Assembly (NCBI RefSeq): GCF_017298635.1
Contig: NZ_CP071182.1
Span: forward strand, 2,604,001-2,668,000
Direction: 5' to 3'
Length of the DNA stretch: 64,000 nt
From: Paenalicyclobacillus mengziensis
Lineage (GTDB): Bacteria; Bacillota; Bacilli; Alicyclobacillales; Alicyclobacillaceae
The notes under the pieces were generated by a model. The model did no database searches, was not told where the DNA came from, and was given only the letters and a program-made list of their open reading frames with translations. The translations under genes were made by a program, and so were the position numbers. Positions 44,391-54,821 of the stretch are shown here, piece after piece (the first letter of the stretch is position 1; every line of letters starts with the position of its first letter).

Positions 44391-47300
44391 ATACGCAAAG
44401 CAGTTGAATATGTCTTCTAAAGAAATTTTAACCATTTTAAGTCGGCTGGACGTACCAGTCGCGAACCACATGAGCGTGATGGATAACGACATGGTTGGCA
44501 AGGTTGAGCAGTTCTTTAACGACGTCAAGAAGAGAGCTGCCCAGAAACACGCTTCCGAAGTGGAACGAGAGTTGCGCGAAAAACAGCGGACACGTGAGCG
44601 GGCGCTGCGCCAAGCCGAGAACAAAAGTGACAATGGCGGCCAGCCAGGCAGTCAGCCAGGCAGTCAGAGTAACGCTGCAGATAATCGTCGCCCGCAAGGC
44701 AGTCAGAGCAATGCGACAGACAATCGTCGCCCGCAAAGACGTGATGATCGCCGTGACGATAGACGTGACGAGCGAAGGACGGTTGCTGCGTCGGCTGCAG
44801 GAAGCGGGACAAGTGCGTCACCTCGCCTTGACGTGAGTACCGAAGCACTTGGCACACCAGAGCCGAAAAACCCGGCACCGCAAAACGCGCCTGCAGAAGC
44901 ACAACCCCATACGCCGACTGCAGGAACAGACAATCGACAAGACAGTGCGCCGCGTCCGGAAACACGACAAACAGATCGCAGAGTGGGAAACTCCCGGTCG
45001 TTTGACGGTCGCCGTCCGTCCGGGGCTGGAGACAGTCGGCCAATGTCCGGAGATAACAGGCGTCCGAGTTACGGCAACGGCCAAACGGACTCGGGACAGC
45101 GCAACGGTTCGTCCGGAGACAGCAGGCCTCGACCGGCTTCAGATCGCCGTCCTGGGCAAGACCATCGGAGTGGCTCTCCAGACCGCCGCAGCAGCGGACC
45201 TGGGTATGACAATCGCCGCAGCGGCGCCTACGGTACTGGCCAAGGCGGTAATGGTGGACCGCGCAGCGAAGGTGAAGGTCGCAGCAGTAACGGCGGTGGT
45301 GGATACAGTGGCAACCGCGGTGACGGGCAAGGACGCGGAGGCTATCAGGGCCGTTCCGACGGAGGTCGTCCAAGCGGTGGACGTCCGGGCGGACAGGGCC
45401 AAAGTTATGGTGGCGGTGGACGCTCTGGCGGCGCTGGACAGGGCCAAGGTTACGGAGGCCGTTCTAGCGGAGGTCGTCCAGGAGGCGGCGGAGGTCGTCC
45501 GGGAGGCGGCAGTGGTCGGCCGCAAGGCGGAATGGGTGGCCGTCCTGCCGCTGGTGGTGGACGCGGCGCTGTCGCTTCTGCTGCACCGGTATCGAAGCCA
45601 GTCAGTCCAAGTTCCAAGGCGAAGGAGAAGGAAAAGGAACGCGAGCGTTTCAAGTCCGACTTTCCTCGCGATCGGAAAGAACAGTTTAATGAAGAAAAGT
45701 TGCGCCAGGGCGGCGGACGCCGACGCGGGCGTGGCAACGGCGGTTCTTCGGATGGGAAACGTCAGGAGTTGCCGAGTAAGGTCACAGTGGAAGGGCCGAT
45801 GTCTGTCGGTGATTTCGCGAAACTACTCAAGCGTGAACCATCCGAAATCATCAAGAAGCTGTTGTTCCTTGGCATCATGGCGACCATCAACCAGGACATC
45901 GACACCGATGCAATGGAACTGATTGCAGGCGAGTTCGGCGTCACACTCGAAGTTGTGGAGCCCGTCGATGAAGAAGCACTCGACATGCTGATTGAAGAAG
46001 ACAAGGCAGAGGACATGAAGCCTCGCCCGCCTGTGGTCACAATCATGGGCCACGTCGATCACGGTAAAACAACGCTTCTCGATGCGATTCGCAACAGCCG
46101 CGTCACGGCGACAGAGTCTGGAGGCATCACACAGCACATCGGCGCTTACCAGGTCGAGGTCAATGGCCGGCAGATCACGTTCCTCGATACCCCGGGTCAC
46201 GAAGCGTTCACGACGATGCGTGCACGTGGTGCTCAGGTTACGGATGTCACCATCCTCGTCGTCGCTGCAGATGACGGAGTCATGCCGCAGACGGTTGAGG
46301 CCATTAACCACGCGAAGGCTGCAAATGTGCCGATTATCGTTGCGGTCAACAAAATTGATAAGCCAGATGCGAACCCAGACCGGGTCAAGCAGGAGCTGAC
46401 ACAGTACGGTCTCGTCTCCGAGGATTGGGGCGGCGAAACCGTGTTTGCAAGTATCTCTGCACTTCAAAATCAAGGCCTCGATGAACTTCTGGAAATGGTC
46501 CTGCTCGTTGCGGACATGCAGGAGATCAAGGCAAACCCGACGGGACGCCCGCGCGGAACCGTGATTGAGGCAAAACTTGACAAGGGGCGCGGACCAGTTG
46601 CGACGGTCCTTGTGCAAAACGGCACCTTGAAGGTTGGCGACGTCGTGGTCGCCGGAACCACCTTTGGGAAGGTGCGCGCGATGGTCAACGACCTTGGCAA
46701 GCGCATCAAGGAGGCACCTCCGGCGATGCCGGTTGAAATCCAGGGTCTTGGCGACGTTCCCAGCGCAGGCGACCTGTTTGTGGTCTATGACGATGAACGT
46801 TCAGCACGTAACCTGGTATCGAAGCGTGTGAATAAGGAAAAGGTCGAACAGTTGCAGAACACCTCGAGGGTGACGCTCGACGACTTGTACCGTCAGATTA
46901 AGGAAGGTAATGTCAAGGAATTGAACGTCATCGTCAAGGCAGACGTGCAAGGTTCGGTTGAGGCGCTCGTACAGTCGATTGAGAAGATTGATGTCGAAGG
47001 TGTGAGGGTCCGCGTCATCCACAAGGGTGCCGGAGCCATCAACGAATCTGACGTTTCCCTGGCGAGTGCGTCGAATGCCGTCATTATCGGCTTCCACGTC
47101 CGCCCAGACGTGAACGCGAAGCGCGCGGCTGAAGCTGAAAAGGTTGATATTCGCCTCTACCGAGTCATTTACAATGTCACTGAAGAGCTCGAGTCGGCCA
47201 TGAAAGGTATGCTCGACCCTGAATACAAGGAAGTCGTTCTCGGGCACGCAGAAGTGCGCAATACATTTAAAATCTCTCGGATTGGTACTGTCGCCGGTTG

Positions 47301-47523
47301 TTATGTTGTCGATGGCAAGATGACGCGTGATGCAGAGTGCCGTGTAATTCGTGACGGTATCGTCGTGTACGAAGGCGCCCTTGACTCTCTGAAACGCTTT
47401 AAAGACGACGCTCGCGAAGTCGCTACTGGTTTTGAATGCGGTGTGACTCTCGAGCGGTTCAACGACATTAAAGTCGGCGACGTGATTGAGGCCTTTAAAA
47501 TGGAAGCAGTGAAGGCACAATAA
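44368..47523 (+). CDS. infB: Translation initiation factor IF-2
   Basis: IF-2 places initiator tRNA on the 30S subunit. The 1051-residue protein starts with the IF2-N helix ([17 protein letters not shown]), then a region to about 470 that is Arg/Asn/Gln/Gly/Ser-rich with repeats (NRRPQ, GGRPGGG, YGGGG), then a second IF2-N-like domain, the G domain near 560 ([24 protein letters not shown]) and domains II-IV. TTG 44368 follows GGGGGTGA (spacing 5) and gives the canonical N terminus; GTG 44359 adds MKP. Confidence 0.95.
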   Translation: MAKLRVYEYAKQLNMSSKEILTILSRLDVPVANHMSVMDNDMVGKVEQFFNDVKKRAAQKHASEVERELREKQRTRERALRQAENKSDNGGQPGSQPGSQSNAADNRRPQGSQSNATDNRRPQRRDDRRDDRRDERRTVAASAAGSGTSASPRLDVSTEALGTPEPKNPAPQNAPAEAQPHTPTAGTDNRQDSAPRPETRQTDRRVGNSRSFDGRRPSGAGDSRPMSGDNRRPSYGNGQTDSGQRNGSSGDSRPRPASDRRPGQDHRSGSPDRRSSGPGYDNRRSGAYGTGQGGNGGPRSEGEGRSSNGGGGYSGNRGDGQGRGGYQGRSDGGRPSGGRPGGQGQSYGGGGRSGGAGQGQGYGGRSSGGRPGGGGGRPGGGSGRPQGGMGGRPAAGGGRGAVASAAPVSKPVSPSSKAKEKEKERERFKSDFPRDRKEQFNEEKLRQGGGRRRGRGNGGSSDGKRQELPSKVTVEGPMSVGDFAKLLKREPSEIIKKLLFLGIMATINQDIDTDAMELIAGEFGVTLEVVEPVDEEALDMLIEEDKAEDMKPRPPVVTIMGHVDHGKTTLLDAIRNSRVTATESGGITQHIGAYQVEVNGRQITFLDTPGHEAFTTMRARGAQVTDVTILVVAADDGVMPQTVEAINHAKAANVPIIVAVNKIDKPDANPDRVKQELTQYGLVSEDWGGETVFASISALQNQGLDELLEMVLLVADMQEIKANPTGRPRGTVIEAKLDKGRGPVATVLVQNGTLKVGDVVVAGTTFGKVRAMVNDLGKRIKEAPPAMPVEIQGLGDVPSAGDLFVVYDDERSARNLVSKRVNKEKVEQLQNTSRVTLDDLYRQIKEGNVKELNVIVKADVQGSVEALVQSIEKIDVEGVRVRVIHKGAGAINESDVSLASASNAVIIGFHVRPDVNAKRAAEAEKVDIRLYRVIYNVTEELESAMKGMLDPEYKEVVLGHAEVRNTFKISRIGTVAGCYVVDGKMTRDAECRVIRDGIVVYEGALDSLKRFKDDAREVATGFECGVTLERFNDIKVGDVIEAFKMEAVKAQ

Positions 47524-47567
47524 GCTGGTGGGCCTGACAATTGTCCGCTACAAAGGAGGGACTGTAA

Positions 47568-47942
47568 ATGGCTGCCATCCGTCATCAACGCGTCGCTGAA
47601 CAAATGAAGAAGGAACTGGCTGATATCATCCGGTCGGATATTAAAGATCACCGGATTGGTTTTATCACGGTTACGCGTGTAGAGGTCTCAAATGACCTCC
47701 AACACGCCAAGGTATTTGTCAGCGTGTTTGGAGACAAAGAGCAAAAACAGCTTACGCTTGGTGTGTTGCAAAAAGCGGGGGGGTTCATTCGAGGTGAAGC
47801 CAGTCGGCGACTGCGTATGCGAGTCACACCGGAAATGGTCTTCGTACTCGATGAATCCGGTGAGTATAGTGCGCACATCGAGTCGGTTTTGAGAAACATC
47901 CGCGAGTCCTCTGAACATGAAGACAGGGAAACGGAGGATTGA
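47568..47942 (+). CDS. rbfA: Ribosome-binding factor A
   Basis: RbfA supports late 16S rRNA processing in 30S assembly. The 124-residue product has the family's N-terminal helix (HQRVAEQMKKELADIIRSDI) and the VTRVEVSNDLQHAKVFVSVFG strand region in pieces. ATG 47568 follows AAAGGAGGG. Confidence 0.96.
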   Translation: MAAIRHQRVAEQMKKELADIIRSDIKDHRIGFITVTRVEVSNDLQHAKVFVSVFGDKEQKQLTLGVLQKAGGFIRGEASRRLRMRVTPEMVFVLDESGEYSAHIESVLRNIRESSEHEDRETED

Positions 47943-47945
47943 TTC

Positions 47946-49031
47946 ATGTCGGAACCTCGTAAGGAGGTTTTACAGCATTCGGGTGACGCGGGGTGGGTTC
48001 CCACGCCGCGTCGACCGGCTGAGTTACGCCGTGTCGCAGAAGAGCTTGGCAAGCACGATGACTGGCTGATTGTGACACACGAACGGCCAGATGGAGACGC
48101 TGTTGGCAGTGCCCTTGCCATGGCGTGCATATTGACGGCAATTGGGAAACGCTGGACCTTTGGCGTGGGGGAAACTTTGCCTGTACGTTTCAGCTTTCTC
48201 CCTCACTTCGGGCAGGCAATCATTCTCGATGATAGTCATGCTGCAAAGTTTCATGCGGTCGTCGCTGTCGACTGTGCCGATGCAAGGCGGTTTCGCTACG
48301 CAGCTTCTGCAATTGCCAAAGACGCGTGTGTCGTGAACATCGACCACCATCCGACCAATCCAGCCTACGGGACCGTGAACATGGTTGACAGTGAGGCGGC
48401 GGCAACCTGTGAGTTGGGGTACCAAATTGCCCGCGAGCTCAGCCTGCCGATGGATGAAGACCTGGCAAAATGCCTGTACACGGGTATTCTCACGGATACC
48501 GGCGGCTTTGCACAACCGAATACCACGCGTGCCGTTCATCAGATTGCAGCAGAACTTCTGGCGAGCGGTGTCCAGCCTTACGACATTGCCGGTCCTGCAC
48601 TGGAAGCGCGAACGTGGAAGCAGACAGAGCTGTTGAAAAAATCCCTGACTACGCTCACATTGTTCGAAGGTGGACTTGGCGCCTCCCTGTATGTTACACG
48701 GGAAATGCTTGATTCTACCGGTTGCAGCGACGACGACACAGAGATTCTTGTCGGCTTTGCCAGGGCCATCGACAGCGTTGAGGTTGGCATGATGTTTAAA
48801 GAGTTGGCAGACGGCAGAGTAAAGGTGTCGCTGCGTTCAAAACGTTGCGTCGATGTGGCACGCGTGGCTCAAAGCTTCTCCGGAGGAGGTCACGTACGGG
48901 CTGCAGGGTGTGAACTTACCGAGGACCTCGAGACCGCCATGCAACTTGTGCAAGGAAAAGTTCAAGAAGCATTGATGGAGGCAGCAGATTGTATTGCGGG
49001 ATACTCATCCTCGATAAGCCAGCGGGACTAA
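47946..49031 (+). CDS. nrnA: DHH-family oligoribonuclease/pAp phosphatase NrnA
   Basis: NrnA degrades nanoRNAs and removes the 3'-phosphate of pAp. The 361-residue protein has the catalytic motifs HERPDGDAVGSAL, VVAVDCAD and NIDHHPTN in the DHH domain, and the C-terminal DHHA1 motif SFSGGGHVRAAGCEL. An N-terminal extension of about 35 residues precedes the domain. In many Firmicutes it sits between rbfA and truB, as here; the truB start lies inside its end. Confidence 0.93.
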   Translation: MSEPRKEVLQHSGDAGWVPTPRRPAELRRVAEELGKHDDWLIVTHERPDGDAVGSALAMACILTAIGKRWTFGVGETLPVRFSFLPHFGQAIILDDSHAAKFHAVVAVDCADARRFRYAASAIAKDACVVNIDHHPTNPAYGTVNMVDSEAAATCELGYQIARELSLPMDEDLAKCLYTGILTDTGGFAQPNTTRAVHQIAAELLASGVQPYDIAGPALEARTWKQTELLKKSLTTLTLFEGGLGASLYVTREMLDSTGCSDDDTEILVGFARAIDSVEVGMMFKELADGRVKVSLRSKRCVDVARVAQSFSGGGHVRAAGCELTEDLETAMQLVQGKVQEALMEAADCIAGYSSSISQRD

Positions 49032-49897
49032 CGTCGCACGACGTCGTCTCACGGGTGCGCAGGAAGCTGCACACGAAAAAAGTTGGACACGCTGGCACCC
49101 TAGATCCTGACGCGACAGGGGTGTTGGTGCTGTGCATTGGCGATGCCACGCGCCTCATCGAATACATTGTGGCTGACGAGAAGGTCTATGTCGGCGAGGC
49201 CGTGTTTGGTATTGGCACGGACACTGACGATGCATCCGGCGAGGTCACTGCGACGCGTGACGCGGGCTTACTTCAGAAATCTGATGTACTTCGTGCTGCA
49301 GGCTCGCTCACCGGCGTCATCATGCAAACGCCGCCGAAGTTCTCAGCCATACATGTGAACGGGCGACGAGCATACGACCTGGCACGCGAAGGACACGACT
49401 TCGAGTTGCCCCCACGGGAAATTCAAGTTCATGAGTTTTCGACTTTGGAGTTTCAGCCGGGCCCCGTCGCAAGGGCAGCGTTTCGGGTTCACTGCTCCAA
49501 AGGTACATATATCCGCTCGCTTTGCAGGGACTGGGGTAAAGTGCTGCAAACGCCGGCGCATATGGCTTGTTTGCGCCGGGTTCAATCCGGGGCTTATCGC
49601 ATTGACGAAGCCGTCTCACTCGACGAGTTTGAAGCATCGGACGCGCCAGAGTGTTTTTTGCGGCCGATGCTAGAGGCCCTACGAGAAATACCAAAGGTAT
49701 GCGTGTCAGCGGGAGATGCACAGCGACTCGCCCAGGGACAGACGATGATTCTCGGCGAAGCCATGCCATCTGGACCAGTCGCTGTGATTGGAGATGACGC
49801 GCAGTTGGTGGCTGTTGGTGAAATCATCGCCCGTGGCGGAGAGCAAGAAGTTGTCTTGCGGCCGAAAAAGGTATTTTGGAAGGGGGGAAGGCAGTGA
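48989..49897 (+). CDS. truB: tRNA pseudouridine-55 synthase
   Basis: TruB makes pseudouridine 55 in the T-loop of tRNAs. The 302-residue protein has the catalytic GTLDPDATGVLVLCIG (Asp near residue 40) and the ARSLCRDWG-like ICS region (CSKGTYIRSLCRDWG). TTG 48989 lies 7 nt after GGAGG and overlaps nrnA by 43 bp. Confidence 0.95.
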   Translation: MYCGILILDKPAGLTSHDVVSRVRRKLHTKKVGHAGTLDPDATGVLVLCIGDATRLIEYIVADEKVYVGEAVFGIGTDTDDASGEVTATRDAGLLQKSDVLRAAGSLTGVIMQTPPKFSAIHVNGRRAYDLAREGHDFELPPREIQVHEFSTLEFQPGPVARAAFRVHCSKGTYIRSLCRDWGKVLQTPAHMACLRRVQSGAYRIDEAVSLDEFEASDAPECFLRPMLEALREIPKVCVSAGDAQRLAQGQTMILGEAMPSGPVAVIGDDAQLVAVGEIIARGGEQEVVLRPKKVFWKGGRQ

Positions 49898-50856
49898 TTG
49901 AAGTCATGGAGGTAGAGGGCACTCCGCCTCGCAGCCAAGAACCACAAATCTTAGCGATTGGCAAGTTCGATGGCGTTCATATCGGACATCAGGAGATTCT
50001 CCGAGTTGCCCGTTCCCTTGCTGACACGGAGCACATTTCTGTAATGAGCTTCTGGCCGCATCCAGCATGGGCGCTCTCGAAAAAACCTGGATACGACCGG
50101 GCACTCACGCCGAAACGTGAGCAGGCTCGTCTGCTGGAATCGCTTGGCGTTGATCGCCAGTACCGCGTGGAGTTTACCAAGGAGTACGCGAGCACCTCGG
50201 CGGAACAATTTGTGGAGGAACACCTATCGGTGCTGAACCTTCGCGGTATTGTCGTCGGGGTAGACTTCACCTTCGGTAAAGGCGGTGCTGCAAAGGCACA
50301 AGACCTCGCCTGGTACACGGAGCGAATCGCTGTCCCTGTCCACGTGGTCAGTCCCGTTGAGGAAAACGGACTGAAGGTGAGCAGTTCTCAGGTGCGTGCT
50401 CATCTTGAAAACGGGCGCGTGGAAGCAGCAGAAGCCCTGCTCGGTCGACCTTATTCGATTGTCGGAAAGGTAGCGCACGGGCAGGAACTGGGTCGCAAGC
50501 TCGGGTTTCCGACGGCAAACCTGGAAGGTATCGACGAGTACGTGATGCCGGCAGCAGGGGTCTATGCGGTTTCGGTGCAGGTCCATAAGGAAGAGTCCCC
50601 GGCCACTGCCATCGTAGACGGTGCCTCCCAGACATGGTTTGGCGTGATGAACGCGGGCTATCGCCCAACCGTTGATGGCACGCGGTTTCAAGTGGAAGTC
50701 CATCTACTTGATTTCTCCGGAGACTTGTACGGTCAAATGCTGCGGGTTTCGTTTCTCGGGCGCGTCCGTGATGAGCAAAAGTTTCCGTCTCTAGGCGCAC
50801 TTACGGCACAAATTCAGGTAGACGCGGCTGCTGTACGCAGGCTCTTTGGCCTTTAG
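49894..50856 (+). CDS. ribF: Bifunctional riboflavin kinase/FMN adenylyltransferase
   Basis: RibF turns riboflavin into FMN and FAD. The 320-residue protein has an N-terminal nucleotidyltransferase domain (GKFDGVHIGHQEILR) and a C-terminal riboflavin kinase domain (GRKLGFPTANLEG and PTVDGTRFQVEVHLLDF). GTG 49894 overlaps the truB stop (GTGA). An in-frame TTG at 49876 has no good site. Confidence 0.95.
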   Translation: MIEVMEVEGTPPRSQEPQILAIGKFDGVHIGHQEILRVARSLADTEHISVMSFWPHPAWALSKKPGYDRALTPKREQARLLESLGVDRQYRVEFTKEYASTSAEQFVEEHLSVLNLRGIVVGVDFTFGKGGAAKAQDLAWYTERIAVPVHVVSPVEENGLKVSSSQVRAHLENGRVEAAEALLGRPYSIVGKVAHGQELGRKLGFPTANLEGIDEYVMPAAGVYAVSVQVHKEESPATAIVDGASQTWFGVMNAGYRPTVDGTRFQVEVHLLDFSGDLYGQMLRVSFLGRVRDEQKFPSLGALTAQIQVDAAAVRRLFGL

Positions 50857-50874
50857 AAACCATTGAACGATGAA

Positions 50875-50903
50875 TTGACGCACGTAGTGATTATGTTTAT
50901 AAT
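50875..50903 (+). promoter_or_regulatory. Strong SigA promoter of rpsO
   Basis: TTGACG (50875-50880) and a perfect TATAAT (50898-50903) are 17 bp apart, just after ribF. Confidence 0.88.
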
Positions 50904-50909
50904 AACTTG

Positions 50910-51034
50910 GTCTTGATGAGAGGAAGCGACGGAGATACTCCGTCTGGTGAACTGTTACGTTGATTTCCGTGTCCTCCGCACGTGATATCTCCGTGACAGG
51001 GATTCGCTTCCGAATAAGAGGAGGACATACATCG
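50910..51034 (+). promoter_or_regulatory. rpsO leader: Structured rpsO leader
   Basis: The leader of about 125 nt has a long-range stem GGAAGCG (50922-50928) with CGCTTCC (51005-51011), enclosing the hairpin ACGGAG/CTCCGT (50929-50943). The second strand of the long stem lies close to the ribosome-binding site (AGAGGAGGA). Known S15 leaders in Firmicutes autoregulate translation; I infer the same here. Confidence 0.6.
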
Positions 51035-51301
51035 ATGCTATCTAACGAGCAGAAGAAGCAGATTGTTGAAAAGTTTCAGGTTCACGAAACCGATACGGGG
51101 TCCCCGGAAGTTCAAGTGGCCATTTTGACGGAGCGCATTGCGCAGTTAACCGAGCACTTCCGCGTGCACAAGAAGGACCATCATTCTCGCCGCGGTCTGT
51201 ACAAGATGATTGGTCATCGACGTAATCTGCTGAACTACATTCGTAAGAAGGATGTTAACCGTTATCGTGAGTTGATTCAAACTCTTGGGCTGCGCAGATA
51301 G
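51035..51301 (+). CDS. rpsO: 30S ribosomal protein S15
   Basis: S15 is a primary 16S rRNA-binding protein. The 88-residue product has the typical [20 protein letters not shown] and [13 protein letters not shown] motifs. ATG 51035 follows AGAGGAGGA; the in-frame upstream sequence is leader. Confidence 0.98.
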   Translation: MLSNEQKKQIVEKFQVHETDTGSPEVQVAILTERIAQLTEHFRVHKKDHHSRRGLYKMIGHRRNLLNYIRKKDVNRYRELIQTLGLRR

Positions 51302-51316
51302 TAGTCCTGTAGGGGG

Positions 51317-51342
51317 GAGGCGGGCCGTGGCCCGCTTCTTTT
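51317..51342 (+). terminator. rpsO terminator
   Basis: GAGGCGGGC (51317-51325) pairs with GCCCGCTTC (51330-51338, one G-U pair), followed by TTTT. The 134 bp to pnp show no clear promoter. Confidence 0.75.
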
Positions 51343-51476
51343 ACATATGCACACACTTGGCAACGCTGTACATGAACGCTCTGAGTTTTTCGAACGCGCT
51401 CCTTGTACATTTTGCAACATAAAAAGCACGAAAGTAATCGGACAAGGCTTTTCAAAAAGGAGGATTTCGGACAAGT

Positions 51477-53564
51477 ATGGTGATACGTCACGAGTTTTCT
51501 GTCGGCGGGAGGACAATGGTCCTGGAAACCGGCAAACTGGCAAAGCAGGCTACTGCGGCTGTCAACATCCGCTACGGCGACACGGTCGTTCTGGCGACTG
51601 TCACGGCATCAAAGGAACCAAAAGACCTAGATTTCTTTCCTCTCACCGTCAACTACGAAGAACGATTCTACGCGGTGGGAAAAATCCCTGGGGGATTTAT
51701 CAAGCGCGAAGGGCGTCCGAGTGAGCGCGCGATTCTCTCGTCCCGATTGATTGACCGTCCGATTCGCCCACTGTTTCCAGAGGGTTTTCGCAATGAAGTG
51801 CAGGTTGTCGACCTTGTGATGTCTGTGGAACAGGACTGCGCTCCAGAAATCACGGCGATGATTGGCACCTCAGCGGCCTTAACGGTGTCCGATATTCCCT
51901 TCGACGGCCCGATTGCAGGTGTGATTGTCGGCTACATTGACGGCAAGTTTGTCCTCAATCCAACGGTCGAAGAGGCCAAGAACAGTGAGATGCACCTGAC
52001 GGTCGCGGGCAGCAAGAACGCCATTGTCATGGTTGAGGCCGGCGCAAACGAGATTCCTGAGCAGACGATGCTTGAGGCCATCCTCTTCGGCCATGAAAAC
52101 ATCAAGGCCATCATTGCCGAAATCGAGAAGTTTGCAGACATGGTCGGTGTGACAAAACGTGAAGTAGTCCTGCACGCAGTGGATGCCGACTTGAACGCCG
52201 CCGTTCGCAGCTACGCCACGGAGAAAGTTCAGCAAGCTGTGCGAAATCCTGACAAGCTTGCGCGAGAAGCAGCCATTGACGAAGTCAACCAGGAGGTTGT
52301 TCTTCATTTCGCTGAACAATTCCCAGAACAGGAAGCAACGATTCACGAGGTCTTGCATGACATTCTGAAAGAAGAAGTCAGGCGTGCCATCCTGTTTGAC
52401 GGCATCCGACCGGACGGTCGTAAGCTGCAAGAAATTCGTCCGATTTCCTGTGAAGTGGGCCTGTTGCCGAGAGCGCATGGTTCCGGACTGTTTACGCGCG
52501 GTCAAACCCAGGCGCTGTCAGTTTGTACGCTCGGTGCACTCGGGGATGAGCAGATGCTTGACGGTCTCGGCACAGAAGAGACCAACCGCTATATGCACCA
52601 CTATAACTTCCCACCATTTAGTGTGGGTGAAGCCAGAGCATTACGGGCACCAAGCCGGCGCGATATCGGCCACGGTGCGCTTGGAGAACGGGCGCTCGAT
52701 CCGGTCATCCCAAGTCCGGAGGAATTTCCGTACGCAATTCGCGTTGTATCGGAGATCCTTGAGTCCAACGGATCGACCTCGCAAGCCAGCATTTGCGGGA
52801 GCACGATGGCTTTGATGGACGCAGGCGTTCCGATTAAGGCTCCGGTCGCCGGTATCGCCATGGGGCTTGTGAAGGAAGGCGACGCGGTCGCGGTACTCAG
52901 TGACATCCAGGGCCTTGAAGACCACCTTGGTGACATGGATTTTAAAGTCGCCGGAACGGCGAAGGGCGTAACAGCACTGCAAATGGACATCAAAATTGCA
53001 GGCATCGACCGTGAAGTGCTGGAACGGGCACTTGCGCAGGCGCATGAGGGAAGGCTGTTCATCCTCGGTAAGATGCTTGCTGCGATATCAGAGCCGCGTG
53101 TAGATCTGTCCAAATATGCACCAAGAGTGCTCTCACTCTCCATTCCGCCGGAGAAAATCCGTGACGTCATTGGACCTGGCGGCCGGGTCATCAACAAGAT
53201 CATTGAAGAGACCGGCGTGAAGATTGACATCGAACAGGATGGGCGTGTCTTTATCTCAGGTGTGGACTCAGAGGGTGCTAATAAGGCCCGTGAGCAGATT
53301 CTAAACATTACTGCGGACGTCGAGGTTGGAAAGACCTATAACGGACGCGTGACACGCGTGGAGAAGTACGGCGCGTTTGTGGAAGTGTTGCCAGGTAAAG
53401 AGGGGCTTGTTCACATCTCGCAACTCGATTTGAACCGGGTTAACAAGGTTGAGGACATCTGTAACGTAGGTGACTATATTCAGGTCAAACTTACCGAGAT
53501 CGACAACCAGGGCCGTATTAACCTGTCTCGCAAGGAAGCCCTGAAGGCGGAGGAGAATAACTAA
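51477..53564 (+). CDS. pnp: Polynucleotide phosphorylase
   Basis: PNPase is a phosphorolytic 3'-5' exonuclease. The 695-residue protein has two RNase PH-like domains (first with [15 protein letters not shown], second with [20 protein letters not shown]), then a KH domain ([20 protein letters not shown]) and S1 domain ([20 protein letters not shown]). ATG 51477 follows an AGGAGG with unusually long spacing (13 nt). Confidence 0.98.
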   Translation: MVIRHEFSVGGRTMVLETGKLAKQATAAVNIRYGDTVVLATVTASKEPKDLDFFPLTVNYEERFYAVGKIPGGFIKREGRPSERAILSSRLIDRPIRPLFPEGFRNEVQVVDLVMSVEQDCAPEITAMIGTSAALTVSDIPFDGPIAGVIVGYIDGKFVLNPTVEEAKNSEMHLTVAGSKNAIVMVEAGANEIPEQTMLEAILFGHENIKAIIAEIEKFADMVGVTKREVVLHAVDADLNAAVRSYATEKVQQAVRNPDKLAREAAIDEVNQEVVLHFAEQFPEQEATIHEVLHDILKEEVRRAILFDGIRPDGRKLQEIRPISCEVGLLPRAHGSGLFTRGQTQALSVCTLGALGDEQMLDGLGTEETNRYMHHYNFPPFSVGEARALRAPSRRDIGHGALGERALDPVIPSPEEFPYAIRVVSEILESNGSTSQASICGSTMALMDAGVPIKAPVAGIAMGLVKEGDAVAVLSDIQGLEDHLGDMDFKVAGTAKGVTALQMDIKIAGIDREVLERALAQAHEGRLFILGKMLAAISEPRVDLSKYAPRVLSLSIPPEKIRDVIGPGGRVINKIIEETGVKIDIEQDGRVFISGVDSEGANKAREQILNITADVEVGKTYNGRVTRVEKYGAFVEVLPGKEGLVHISQLDLNRVNKVEDICNVGDYIQVKLTEIDNQGRINLSRKEALKAEENN

Positions 53565-53618
53565 CGCTTCAGCCTCTCGTTTCCTTTGGCATGTCATCTA
53601 ATTGATAGTGCTGTGTAG

Positions 53619-53657
53619 AAATCCTTTCCTGACTAGCAGGGAGGGATTTTTCGTTTG
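53619..53657 (+). terminator. pnp terminator
   Basis: AAATCCTTTCCT (53619-53630) pairs with AGGGAGGGATTT (53638-53649) with two G-U pairs, followed by TTCGTTT. Confidence 0.7.
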
Positions 53658-53759
53658 TTTTGGGTAAACCTAGCCGTATCATGCACAGATTGGTGTAAAT
53701 CTGAAGTACTGACTTCAGGTGTGTCCTGTTGCGGCCACCTGTCGGAGGCTAGGAGTGGA

Positions 53760-54746
53760 ATGCAGCAAATGAAATGGAGACAAGTTATCCTCACTGCGAC
53801 AATCAGCGCAGTTTTCCTCACTTCAGGGTTGACGGTTGCGAACGCCTCATTGACAGAGATACGGTCGAGTCAAACCACAAGCGCTGAAAAGACGCAGAAA
53901 GAAAAAGTCGAATTGTTGGCAGAACTGAATAAGACGCTTGGCAAAGAGCCGGTTGATGCACGCGTTGACCGCGTCTGGCATGCAATCCCCGGCCTGTACG
54001 GTTGGTCCCTTGACATTCCTCGCAGTTTAACGGAAAGTGCCAAAGACAAAAGCGGAGTCCTTCACTTGGTTTGGAACTCGGTGCCACCAAAGACAAGGCT
54101 CAAAGCCTTGCCGCCAGAGCCAATCTACAGAGGGCCCGCGACGGAAAAGTCAGCCGCACTCATGTTCAACGTGGCGTGGGGGGAAGATGACATTCCGTCT
54201 ATCCTGAACACACTTGATAAGTACCATGTCAAGGCCACGTTTTTCCTAGACGGTGACTGGGTGCAGAAAAACCAGCAACTGGCGCGGCGACTAGCAACGG
54301 ATGGTCAGGCGATTGGTAGTCACGGAACCGGCCATCCCGATTTCCGTCGGTTGTCTGATGGGGCACTCGTTCGCCAGGTGACTGCGACGAATGAACGGAT
54401 TCTGCATACAATAGGTAAAAAGGTTGACTTGTTGGCACCGCCGGCTGGTGCATACGATGGCCGCATCGTACGCTTAGCACGACAACACAATATGTATACG
54501 GTTCTCTGGACTGTGGACACGATTGACTGGAACAGGCCGCCTGCAAACGTCATCGTCAAGCGGGTGATGACGCGAATTGAACCTGGCAGTCTGATATTGA
54601 TGCATCCGACACCGTCCACGGCAGCGGCCCTGCCCGTGATGATTGAACGGCTTCAAGAAGAAGGATACCAGTTCAAAACGGTCGAAGCCGTTGTCCGCGA
54701 AGAACCGGTGGCTCATCCACCAGAAACCTTGAGACATAAGAGCTGA
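53760..54746 (+). CDS. ylxY: YlxY-like polysaccharide deacetylase-family protein
   Basis: The 328-residue protein has a signal peptide (about 1-30, hydrophobic VILTATISAVFLTSG) and a NodB-fold domain: the HGTGH metal motif is present (SHGTGHPDFRRLS), as are PPAGAYDGRIV and TVDTIDW. The first catalytic motif (TFDDG in active enzymes) is replaced by MFNVAWGEDD, as I recall for Bacillus YlxY, so activity is uncertain. It is a probable sporulation protein located between pnp and mlpA. ATG 53760 is chosen; ATG 53769 is possible. Confidence 0.85.
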   Translation: MQQMKWRQVILTATISAVFLTSGLTVANASLTEIRSSQTTSAEKTQKEKVELLAELNKTLGKEPVDARVDRVWHAIPGLYGWSLDIPRSLTESAKDKSGVLHLVWNSVPPKTRLKALPPEPIYRGPATEKSAALMFNVAWGEDDIPSILNTLDKYHVKATFFLDGDWVQKNQQLARRLATDGQAIGSHGTGHPDFRRLSDGALVRQVTATNERILHTIGKKVDLLAPPAGAYDGRIVRLARQHNMYTVLWTVDTIDWNRPPANVIVKRVMTRIEPGSLILMHPTPSTAAALPVMIERLQEEGYQFKTVEAVVREEPVAHPPETLRHKS

Positions 54747-54757
54747 TTTGCTATAGT
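54729..54757 (+). promoter_or_regulatory. SigA promoter of mlpA
   Basis: TTGAGA (54729-54734) and TATAGT (54752-54757) are 17 bp apart, partly inside the end of ylxY. Transcription would start near 54764. Confidence 0.55.
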
Positions 54758-54821
54758 TAGTGACGCCAAGAGAGGGCCCATCAACCAATCCTCGTAAACC
54801 TCTGTGGCGAGGAGGACTGAC

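Noticed and set aside
44849..45922. A 357-codon frame on the plus strand inside infB
   Set aside because: It overlaps the low-complexity Arg/Gly-rich part of infB and has the Ala/Val/Thr/Arg bias expected of a frame-shifted shadow, with no motif or ribosome-binding site.
47961..47967. AAGGAGG inside the nrnA 5' end as a start site
   Set aside because: No in-frame ATG, GTG or TTG lies at a usable distance downstream; the upstream site before ATG 47946 is adequate.
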